From positions 1 to 46,974 of the forward strand of contig JAIBCK010000015.1 in NCBI GenBank assembly GCA_019694215.1: a DNA stretch of 46,974 nt. The letters are read 5' to 3'. The notes beneath the pieces were generated by a model. The model had not been told where the DNA came from and did not search any database. It saw nothing but the letters and a program-made list of their open reading frames with translations. Positions 35,775-44,300 of this stretch are shown here, piece after piece; positions within the stretch are counted from its first letter, which is position 1; each line of letters begins with the position of its first letter. This DNA comes from Thermoflexales bacterium. GTDB lineage: Bacteria; Chloroflexota; Anaerolineae; J036; Brachytrichaceae. Position numbers and translations under genes: made by a program.

Positions 35775-36320
35775 TCAGCGCCCCAGCGGCAGGGTCAGCG
35801 CGGGGTGATGGGTCCCACGCTGCGGGTCAACGGTCAGCGCGGTCAGCGCGTCGAGGGTGAAGGTGAAGGCAAGGTCGAGCCCCGCCAGATCGGCCACCAG
35901 CGGGCCCAGCGTGGCAGGGCCGATGTCCAGCTGGGCGAGGGTGATGTGCGGCACCCAGGCCGGCGGGGCGTAGTAGCTCTGGCTCCCACGCGCGGCCGGC
36001 TCGATGGCCGGCCAGATCCGGGCGTGCGCATCGCTCAGCGCGGGGTCGCGGGTGACGGCCAGGTAGAGCGTCGGGGCCGGCCCGGTGAAGAGCCCGAGGC
36101 CCGTGCTCCGCACCACGAGCGGACGCAACCCGCGCACGACGGGTGCCAGGCTTGCCGCGAGGGCGGCGAGGTCATAGCCCTCGGCCACGTGAAAGGACAG
36201 GTGCGGATAGGGCACCCGTTGGGCGAGTGCGTGGGCGGCATGCCGCTCGGCCAACCGACGCCAGATCGCGCGCAGGTGTGCCTCGCCTTCGGGATCGAGC
36301 AGTGCGACGACGCCTTCCAT
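35775..36320 (-). CDS. 2'-5' RNA ligase/LigT-like 2H phosphoesterase
   Basis: The 181-aa protein has the two hallmark H-x-S/T motifs of the 2H phosphoesterase superfamily: H40-L-S42 in PHLSFHVAEG and H125-I-T127 in VPHITLAQ. The arrangement of the two halves and the N-terminal VVALLDPEGEAHLRAIW match the 2'-5' RNA ligase (LigT/ThpR) branch, which acts on cyclic phosphates or 2'-5' linkages in RNA or small molecules. It starts 6 bases after the SIS gene and ends 12 bases before the Clp-like gene, well inside an operon. Its substrate is unknown. Confidence 0.85.
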   Translation of the reverse strand: MEGVVALLDPEGEAHLRAIWRRLAERHAAHALAQRVPYPHLSFHVAEGYDLAALAASLAPVVRGLRPLVVRSTGLGLFTGPAPTLYLAVTRDPALSDAHARIWPAIEPAARGSQSYYAPPAWVPHITLAQLDIGPATLGPLVADLAGLDLAFTFTLDALTALTVDPQRGTHHPALTLPLGR

Positions 36321-36326
36321 GTGCGC

Positions 36327-37367
<1,041 letters not shown>

Positions 37368-37378
37368 GTGGCGGACGG

Positions 37379-37384
37379 ATTGTA
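37379..37384 (-). promoter_or_regulatory. Putative internal -10 box (TACAAT) for the SIS gene
   Basis: On the minus strand TACAAT lies 11 bases before the ATG at 37367, in the widest gap of the five-gene unit. It may add a second promoter. Confidence 0.35.
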
Positions 37385-37399
37385 CGTCGGGCCGCCGTT

Positions 37400-38629
37400 T
37401 CAGCCGTGTTGCTGCGGGTTGTAGGCCTCCAGCAACGCCGCCCACGGCCCGCGCTTCGCGAAGGCCAGCCGGCCGTAGGCGGCGCTGAGCGCGCTCACAT
37501 CCGGCGGTGGGCAATACACCGACAGCGCGCCCAGCCCATCGAACCAGGCCCCGGCATGGTGCTCGGCAAGTACCGTTGGGCCGGGCGCGAGCGCGGCGCG
37601 CACGGCATTGGCCGCGGCGACGATGCGCCTGTCCGGGCCAGCGTCTCCGAGTGCCGCGGCCAGGCTGCGGGCATCCCAGAGCTGATAGTCGAACTTGGAG
37701 GGTTGCCGCAGCCCCGAGCGCGTCTGGGTATTCTGCGTGGTGCGCTGCGCCGCCCAGAGCCCCTCGCGCGCGGCCGGCATCCCGGCCCGCAGCGCGTCGG
37801 CGAGGGCATCGAGCGCCCCCAGCAGCGGCGGCAGCGCCTCGACCGAGACGGCCGAGAACGCAACGTCGCCGCGGTTGGGGCGGGGCGGGTTGAGGCGATA
37901 CCACTCGGCGCACGCGGCGACGATGCCGCGCGCAAGTGAGCCCGCGTCCTGTTCCGGCGCGGCGAGCAGCCCTGCGAGGAGCGCATCGTAGGGCCAGCTC
38001 GTCGCCGGGGTGAGCTCCTGTGAGGCGACCAGCGTCCGCGCGGGCCCGTGCAGCTCGGCGGCGACCTCGACCGTGGCCATGAGGCAGGCATCCAGCCCGA
38101 GCACGTCGATGGGTTTGCCGAGGTCGCGGGCGATCCGGCGCGCGGCCTCCCCCAGCGCGACGGCGTCGAGGGCGTGCTGGCTGCCGTCATCGAAGCAGAC
38201 GGCGCGTCCGGCCCCGGACGCCGCGGCATCCAGCGCCAGCGCCGTCTCGCGGAAGAGAGCAGGCACGTTGCCGGTGTTCAGGCGCACCGCGTCGCGGCGG
38301 GCGAGCTCACGCGGCTGCCAGCCCGTGCCGTGGCTCCACAGCACCAGCGCGTGGCGGCGGGCCGGCTGGCGGCCAAACGCCCAACGGGCGGTCTCGACGA
38401 GCGAGGCGATGCTCCCACTGTCGTAGCTGCGCATGGCTTCGGCCGTGCTGGAACCCGGACCGTGCAGCACATGCCGACGCACCCCGTACGGCGTGTCGAT
38501 CAGCGTCGAGACGACCACCCGCGGCGAGGCCCCGGCGCGCAGCACCTGGTCCAGGCTGCGGACGCCGTGTTGTGAGAGATCGTTGTGCGCGGCCAGATAG
38601 AGCAGGACCGACCACTCCGCGGCGGGCAC
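37400..38629 (-). CDS. Clostripain-family (C11) cysteine protease
   Basis: The 409-aa protein shows the caspase-like clostripain fold. It opens with EWSVLLYLAAHNDLS, the catalytic His is H100 in LVLWSHGTGW, and the catalytic Cys is C182 in LGLDACLMATVEVA. C11 peptidases usually cut after Arg or Lys and mature by self-cleavage. This one has no signal peptide or membrane helix, so it should stay in the cytoplasm, unlike classical clostripain. It begins with a GTG at 38629, 3 bases after the stop of the two-TM protein gene, so the two are translationally coupled. Such intracellular caspase-fold proteases are often controlled by a partner. Confidence 0.88.
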   Translation of the reverse strand: MPAAEWSVLLYLAAHNDLSQHGVRSLDQVLRAGASPRVVVSTLIDTPYGVRRHVLHGPGSSTAEAMRSYDSGSIASLVETARWAFGRQPARRHALVLWSHGTGWQPRELARRDAVRLNTGNVPALFRETALALDAAASGAGRAVCFDDGSQHALDAVALGEAARRIARDLGKPIDVLGLDACLMATVEVAAELHGPARTLVASQELTPATSWPYDALLAGLLAAPEQDAGSLARGIVAACAEWYRLNPPRPNRGDVAFSAVSVEALPPLLGALDALADALRAGMPAAREGLWAAQRTTQNTQTRSGLRQPSKFDYQLWDARSLAAALGDAGPDRRIVAAANAVRAALAPGPTVLAEHHAGAWFDGLGALSVYCPPPDVSALSAAYGRLAFAKRGPWAALLEAYNPQQHG

Positions 38630-38632
38630 GGG

Positions 38633-39217
38633 CTATTTCTCCGCGGGCAGCGTCGAAGCGGGGCGGTTGGCGCGCAGCGCGGCGTGCTTGTCGATCAGCG
38701 CGGTGATCCCGGCCGTGAACTCGGCCTGCGCATCCTTGATCGTCGCCTGCGCGGTGGCTGCATCCTGCGCGACCAGCACGCGCGTCCAGTAGGTGTTGTA
38801 GGCCACGCCCAGCCAGGCGACGAACTGGAGGTTCTCCTCCAGCGCCTGCAGCGGGCGGGTGAGGAAGAAGGTGAGAAAGACGCCCAGCCCGAGGCCGCCG
38901 AAGATCATCCCGAAACGCCACTCGCCGGCGATCAGGCTGACGACCACGGCGGCGATGAGCAGGCCCAGCCCGGTCAGGAAGGTCAGCACATGCAGGCCAA
39001 AACTGATCCAGTAGCCGCGCGTGATCATCTTCAGCGTCTGTCCGAAGACGCGCTGCGAATCGGCAAGCCCGCCCTTGATGTGCTGCGCCCAGGCTTTGAG
39101 CAGCGCGGCATCTGTCGCCGCGTCGCCGGTCCCTTCCGGGCGGGGCAGCTTCGGTTCCGCCTCGAGGGCGTCGAGGGCCGGGTCGGTGGGTCGCCAGGTG
39201 GATTCAGGCTGCGTCAT
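38633..39217 (-). CDS. Two-TM membrane protein coupled to the protease gene
   Basis: The 194-aa protein has a hydrophilic N-terminal part (about residues 1-70, with a helix LLKAWAQHIKGGLADSQRVFG), two close transmembrane helices (about 72-98 and 102-122, ISFGLHVLTFLTGLGLLIAA and MIFGGLGLGVFLTFFLT), and a cytoplasmic tail with RPLQALEENLQFVAWLGVAY followed by a long helix. The pair of helices plus the ALEENL-x-WLGV-YNTYW stretch reminds me of the two-TM domain linked to TRADD-N-like proteins in cyanobacteria; this is a weak resemblance. GGAG lies 6 bases before the ATG. It is the first gene of the five-gene unit and is coupled to the clostripain-type protease. A membrane anchor or sensor for the protease is possible. 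Confidence 0.65.
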   Translation of the reverse strand: MTQPESTWRPTDPALDALEAEPKLPRPEGTGDAATDAALLKAWAQHIKGGLADSQRVFGQTLKMITRGYWISFGLHVLTFLTGLGLLIAAVVVSLIAGEWRFGMIFGGLGLGVFLTFFLTRPLQALEENLQFVAWLGVAYNTYWTRVLVAQDAATAQATIKDAQAEFTAGITALIDKHAALRANRPASTLPAEK

Positions 39218-39308
39218 GAAGAGCTCCCGTTGTGCGAATCAGGTGTGCGGGGATCCGGCCGGCATCTGTGCCAGCCGCGTTGCCCCTCGCAGGTGCCGCA
39301 TGAACGCA

Positions 39309-39337
39309 ACCATAGCGCAGTGTCTGCGCTTCGGCAA
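39309..39337 (-). promoter_or_regulatory. Promoter with operator-like dyad in the spacer
   Basis: On the minus strand TTGCCG (-35, 39332-39337) and TATGGT (-10, 39309-39314) are 17 bases apart. The spacer is almost entirely the perfect dyad AGCGCAG-ACA-CTGCGCT (39314-39330). A repressor bound there would block the promoter of the five-gene unit. The dyad could also be a hairpin end of the YcxB-like genes, but no T-tract follows. Confidence 0.45.
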
Positions 39338-39352
39338 GCGGGTGCCCGCGGG

Positions 39353-39898
39353 TCAGTTGGGCAGACGGTTGGCCGGGATGGCGCGGGTCGCCAGGGCGCG
39401 GAAGGCCTCGGCGTCGGCCGGCGTGGCAAAGGCGCGTTTGGGGAAACACCGCCCCAGGTCCGGTTGCCCTCGGTAGACCAGGATGAAGCTGTTCCCCAGA
39501 TCGACGAGACCCTCATACAGGCCCCAGCCTTCACGGCCGGTACCCAGGGCGAACTGGAACTGCACCCCCTGAGCGTCGACGACGCCGCTGACCTCGGAGC
39601 GGGCCAGCGGGTCGATGCCCAGGCGCACGTTGGCGGTGATCAGCGGCGACACCACATACTGGAGGATCAGCATCACGCCCATGACGAACGAGAACACCGG
39701 CAAGAATACGGCGACTTCGCCGCTGACCCCGATCGATGCCCCTCCCGCAACCAGGGCGAGCAACCCGCAGCCTGCGAGAAAGGCCAGCACGGTGCCAGCG
39801 AGGAGGAGAAGGTATGCCGGGTTGTGGCGCATGCGGTAGCGCGCGAAGGCGGCGTGTTCGGCCCCGTCCGGGATGTAGCGATAGGAGATGGCGTTCAC
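39353..39898 (-). CDS. YcxB-like membrane protein B (181 aa)
   Basis: The protein has an N-terminal cytoplasmic stretch with a conserved-looking YRYIPDGAEHAAFARYRMRH start, two transmembrane helices (about residues 28-78), and a C-terminal YcxB-like domain with GVVDAQGVQFQF, WGLYEGLVDLGNSFILVYRG and CFPKRAFATPADAEAFRAL. YcxB-like proteins have no known function. The GTG start at 39898 overlaps the stop of the preceding YcxB-like gene (GTGA). A related pattern in that gene indicates a local duplication. Confidence 0.78.
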   Translation of the reverse strand: MNAISYRYIPDGAEHAAFARYRMRHNPAYLLLLAGTVLAFLAGCGLLALVAGGASIGVSGEVAVFLPVFSFVMGVMLILQYVVSPLITANVRLGIDPLARSEVSGVVDAQGVQFQFALGTGREGWGLYEGLVDLGNSFILVYRGQPDLGRCFPKRAFATPADAEAFRALATRAIPANRLPN

Positions 39899-40560
39899 GG
39901 TCGAGCTCCCTTGCTGAAGGCGCTGATCAGCGCGGACAGCACACACAGGAAGGCACCGCACAGGATCAGGGCGGTGAAGAAAATCTTCGGCAGTTTCAGG
40001 CTGAGCGGCGGCCAGGCCGCCCGCCGGGCCTGCGTGGGCGGGCGTCTCAGCGCGCCGGCCACGATTTGTTTGAACTGCGCGACACCCTCGGCGGTGAAGG
40101 CGCGCTTCGGCAGCACCACCGGTCGCGTGAAGCTGCCGATCGGGATCAGCGCAAAGCATTCTTCATACTCCACGCAGTCCGCATACGCGCCCCAGGCCAG
40201 CTGGCTCTGCGCGGCCTGGTTGGACCAGGAAATGCCGCCTTCGCTGACGACGCCGGACAGGGGCAGGCGCAGGTAGGGGGCCTTGCGGACCGACTCCCGT
40301 AGTTGTGCGGCGGTCAGGTTGCTGCGAAACAGGATCAGCGAGTTGAGCAGCAGCAGGCCCAGCGCGCCAAGCACGACGGCCAGGCGCCCCGGGCCATCCA
40401 TGGCCAGGGCCAGGATCGCCGCGCCGACGCAGATCAGGCCGTAACCAAGCAACGCGGAGAGCGCGGGCATGAGCCACATTGGCGCGCGCCGGCTCGATTC
40501 CGCAAGGGCCAAGACGTAGTCTTCTTCAGTGGGGACGTAACGATATTCGACGTTAGCCAT
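39895..40560 (-). CDS. YcxB-like membrane protein A (221 aa)
   Basis: It has the same plan as its downstream neighbour: a YRYVPTEEDYVLALAESSRR start, two helices (about residues 33-78), a YcxB-like domain (SGVVSEGGISWSNQAAQ, YADCVEYEECFALI, VVLPKRAFTAEG), plus an extra C-terminal membrane helix after KIFFTALILCGAFLCVLSAL. The conserved LPKRAF and W-D/Y-V patterns match the YcxB-like family. The start lies 7 bases after TATGCT on the minus strand. It is divergent from the bitopic membrane protein gene. Confidence 0.78.
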   Translation of the reverse strand: MANVEYRYVPTEEDYVLALAESSRRAPMWLMPALSALLGYGLICVGAAILALAMDGPGRLAVVLGALGLLLLNSLILFRSNLTAAQLRESVRKAPYLRLPLSGVVSEGGISWSNQAAQSQLAWGAYADCVEYEECFALIPIGSFTRPVVLPKRAFTAEGVAQFKQIVAGALRRPPTQARRAAWPPLSLKLPKIFFTALILCGAFLCVLSALISAFSKGARP

Positions 40561-40567
40561 GCCCGCA

Positions 40568-40573
40568 AGCATA
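40568..40573 (-). promoter_or_regulatory. Putative -10 box (TATGCT), leaderless start
   Basis: On the minus strand TATGCT ends 7 bases before the ATG at 40560; no SD sequence is visible. Confidence 0.4.
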
Positions 40574-40600
40574 ACGCATAAAGACGAAGTCGGCAAGCCA

Positions 40601-40606
40601 TAGAAT
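40601..40606 (+). promoter_or_regulatory. Putative -10 box (TAGAAT), leaderless start
   Basis: TAGAAT ends 6 bases before the ATG at 40613. The divergent YcxB promoter is 27 bases away. Confidence 0.5.
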
Positions 40607-40612
40607 ATCGGA

Positions 40613-41287
40613 ATGCCCAGACGTCGCAACACACCCTCTCCCTCCCGGGTCGGCGGGTTGATCTGTCTTGCCGTTGGCGCGGTGCTGCTGCTGGCCGGCC
40701 TGGCCGTTGCGGCATTCTTCCCGCCTCTGCTGGCGAAGGACGCCGCGCGTTTGGCGGCGGTGCCCGCGCTGACGGGTCGCCAGCTGGCGGACACGCCCGC
40801 GGGGCGCGACGCGCTGGTCGAGGGCGTGATTTCCTCCGATCAGCCCCTGCTCTTTCGTGATTTCGTCGCCTACCAGCGCGAGGAGCGCGAGTACACCGAC
40901 GACAACCGCAAGCCCTGGCAGCCGCGCGAGCGGCGCCTTCCCCCGCTTACGCTCCTGACGGCGGACGGTGCCATCACCTTTGTCAACGCCGACTACCCTC
41001 TGGGCAACGAGGCCGCCGCCTGGTCGGCCCCGGCCGACCCCCTCGCGCGGATCGAGGTGCGCTACACCGGGTTCCGCCGCGGCGACGCCGTCGTGGCCAT
41101 CGGCCGCAGCGAGGCCGGCGGCCTGCGGGTCAGCGCGCTCAGCGCGGGCACGCGCGCGGCGCTGCTGCAGGCGCAGGCGGAGGCTTCTGATGTGGCGCGC
41201 GCGCTTGGCCTCGGGCTGTCCGCCGCCGGCGCGGTCACGGCGCTGGTCGGCGCATTGCTGCTCCGGCCCCCAATGCGCGCTGCTTGA
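40613..41287 (+). CDS. Bitopic membrane protein, possibly GIDE-like (224 aa)
   Basis: The protein has an N-terminal transmembrane helix (about residues 14-36), a 150-residue extracytoplasmic or periplasm-like domain, and a C-terminal helix (about 195-217, LGLGLSAAGAVTALVGALLL). In the middle, ALVEGVISSDQPLLFRDFVAYQREER followed by LPPLTLLTADGAITFVNADY resembles the GIDE/BAM-type membrane domain, in which an oligonucleotide-fold-like strand order starts with V-G-x-x; this is a weak resemblance. I would otherwise call it hypothetical. The start is set by TAGAAT 6 bases upstream. The giant secreted protein gene follows 64 bases after its stop. Confidence 0.6.
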   Translation: MPRRRNTPSPSRVGGLICLAVGAVLLLAGLAVAAFFPPLLAKDAARLAAVPALTGRQLADTPAGRDALVEGVISSDQPLLFRDFVAYQREEREYTDDNRKPWQPRERRLPPLTLLTADGAITFVNADYPLGNEAAAWSAPADPLARIEVRYTGFRRGDAVVAIGRSEAGGLRVSALSAGTRAALLQAQAEASDVARALGLGLSAAGAVTALVGALLLRPPMRAA

Positions 41288-41312
41288 CAGCGCGGGTGGT
41301 TGCCTATACAAA
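41284..41312 (+). promoter_or_regulatory. Sigma-70-type promoter of the giant secreted protein
   Basis: TTGACA (41284-41289) overlaps the stop of the upstream gene and is followed after 17 bases by TACAAA (41307-41312), or after 15 by TATACA. This gives a leader of about 30 bases with GGGGGA just before the ATG at 41352, in contrast to the leaderless arrangement elsewhere. Confidence 0.6.
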
Positions 41313-41351
41313 GTCCCCTTCAGCAACGCCACGTCACTTTCCGGGGGATCC

Positions 41352-44300
41352 ATGTTCATACCGCCACGCCGCATCGCTGGTTCAGCGCGCCTCATTGCCG
41401 CCTTGTTCGTCCTGATCGCCGCCCAGGGGCCGGTGTCTCCGGTCGCGTCGATCAGCACGGTGCCGGTCTCTGCGCCCGTTGGCGTGCTGGCCCCGCAGGC
41501 CACCTGGGAGGCCGACTTCCGCTTTGCCCAGACGCTGGCGTCCGAATTTGGCGCCCTGGCCTTCGCGCCGCTCGGGACGACCAGCTTTGTCACGGAGACC
41601 ATCGCCGGGCGGGAGTGCCAGGCCCTGCGCTTCGAGAAAGGCGGCGGGCTGCAGATGACCGGCCTGACCAGCACCGTGGCCGCCAACGACTATTCGCTGG
41701 CGCTGTATTTCCGCTTTGATGACACTGCCGGCTGGCGGCGCGTGGTCGATCTCAGGGCCAATACGACAGACAACGGTCTGTATTCACACAACGGCATCCT
41801 CAAGTTCTTCCCGGATGCCGTGGCTGGCATCACCGCCACCATCCCGGTCAGCGACTATGTCAACCTGGTGCTCACCCGCAACGGCGCGGATGGCGTGACC
41901 CGCGGCTATGTCGGCGGTGCGCAGCAGTTTGTCTTTACGGACACGCTTTCCCGCGCGACGGTGCTGAGTGGCACGTTGCGCCTGTTCAAGGACGCCGATG
42001 CCCCGCTGGCCAACGAGGACAGCGGCGGCTTCATCGCGCGGGTCCGCCTGTGGAATGGCGCGCTGAGCCCATCTGAAGTAGCTGCGTTAGACGGCCTCGA
42101 TCCGACCCAGTGCGGCGTCGAGGCCTACGCCACACCCGACAACGCCGCGCAGGGGGGCACCACCCACGTCCGCGCCTACGGCTTCGCGCCGGCGACGAAT
42201 GGCTACTACATCACCCTGGCCGACAGCAGCGGAAGCTACGAGCGGACACTGGCGAACCCTGTGATGCCGAACGCGGGCGGTGCCCTGAGCGCGACAGTGA
42301 GCGTGCCCGCCGACGCGCCGGCTGGTGCGCAGTGGCTGGGCATCGGGCAGGTCAACGCCCTTGCAATGCGCCCGGCCGCCGTTCAGGCCGGGGTCGGGTG
42401 CCCGCCCGCGATCGACTACCACCTGATTTGCATACCGTATACGGTCAATCCATCGACCGTTCTGTCCGTGTCACCGGCATCGGCGCGGGTGGGTGCGAGC
42501 GTGGCCTTCACGGCGACCAACCTCGTGGCCGGCCAGGTGCGCCTGCTGCTGGGCGGGGTGAGCGTGTTCTCGGCCGGTCGCGTGCCGGCCGGCACGCTCA
42601 GTGGCAGCTTCATCGTCCCGGCGGCCACGTCGCTGACGCCCGGCCAGCCGGCCACTTTGACGCTGCAGAACCTGCGCGCGGGCGTGATCGCCGGCGTGGC
42701 CCAGACCGTGTTCACACCGCTGGCAGCCAGCCCACGCCAGACCTACACCGTGCAGGGCTTCAACGCGGACCTGCGGCCGAACGGCCTCGGTGTGTTGACT
42801 TTGACCGGTGTGCTTTCGCCGGCCGTGCCCACGGACCAGCTCGACCGCGTGCGCTTCAGCCCGATGTTCCGAGGCGGCGACCGCGCGCCCTTCCCGCTCA
42901 TGCTGGTCAGCAAGACGCTCAACCCGGACGGCAGCTTCCAGCTGCTGGCGCAGGCGCCCTCGCTCTTCAACGGCGACGCCGGCATGATGATGGACAACCC
43001 CGGCATTGGCGTCAACGTCGTCGTTGACACCCCGGGCAAGCAGACCGGCGCGATCTCGACGACAGTGCCGCTCACCGCCAACTTCAAGCTCACCGTGCAG
43101 ACCTACTCGGGCACGCTGTCCGCCCCGATCAAGGCCTATGTCTCGCTCGAAGGCCTGGGCGAAATCAAGGTCAACGCCGTCGGTTGCACCGAGAACCCGG
43201 TCGCCAGCGTGGTGGGCGCGAACGAGTTTGCGGCCAATGCCGCAAATCCCGGCGTCTACGAGCCGGCCAACCAGCTCGACGTGTATGGCCAGGCCTCGCT
43301 GTTCGGCGGCAACCCGGCCGACATGGTCGGCAGCGGGGCGAGCGCCAAGGGCCTGACCAACGATGGCGGCTCATTCAACTTCGACGCGCCGATGCAGCAA
43401 CTCTTCATGGATGCCAATCCGGGCAGCATCGGCATGGATGCCGGGCTGATCGGCGGATCGATTGGCTTCCGCCCCTCGCTGGCACCGGGCAAAGCCGACT
43501 GGGCGGGCGAGAGCTGCATCGGCGGCACGTATGGGACGGGCGCGTATGACTTCCGGCTGGAGGTCAGCAAGCCCTACACGGGCGTCCAGCCCGCGGATGA
43601 CATGACGCCGGCTCCGGGCGGTCAGCCCGGCTTCGTCCACCACCAGTGGTACTGGAGCGGCCTGAGCGCCAAGCTGCGCTATGCCACCGCGGCCAACCCC
43701 GCCACGGCGCTGTCCATCGACAGCAACAACGACGGCATCTTCGAGCCGATGACCAGCCCGCTCAAGGTGCTGCTGTATCTGAACGAGTACTACGCCATCG
43801 ACAACCCGCATGACGCGCTGTGGGGGTCGCTCAAGATCTACGATCCGCAGGCCTCGCCGGCGGTCGAGTCGGTCACCCTGAGCAGCTCGCCGAGCAGCAA
43901 GAAGCTGCTGGCCAAGCTCGGGCCTGAGCTGCAGGAAGTGACGGCGCTGGGGCTGGGGGGCGGCATCCCGGCCAGCCCGCTGCAGCTGTATTTCGATGTG
44001 CCGGGCGGCGCGCAGGGCGCGGCAATGATCCAGTCGGCCAGCGTGCGCGTGCTGCACCCGGTGACCAAGGTGCCGTTGTGGACGAGCGCCGCCACGATCT
44101 CGACCAGCGGCAGCGGCAAGCGCATCTCGGCGACCATGCCGGACTGGCGGCGCACGCTGATCTCGGGGACGATGCCGGTCGAGTTCGTGCTGTATCACCC
44201 GAACTATCCAACGACCATTCCCCACACTGTGACGAACCTCAGCCTGCGGGCCGAGGCCGTGCCGGCCTGGTTCCTCACCGAATACACGCTCAACCGCAGC

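Noticed and set aside
39314-39330. The AGCGCAG/CTGCGCT hairpin as an intrinsic terminator for the YcxB-like genes
   Set aside because: No T-tract follows on the minus strand, and the dyad fits a 17-base promoter spacer better; I kept it as an operator-like element.
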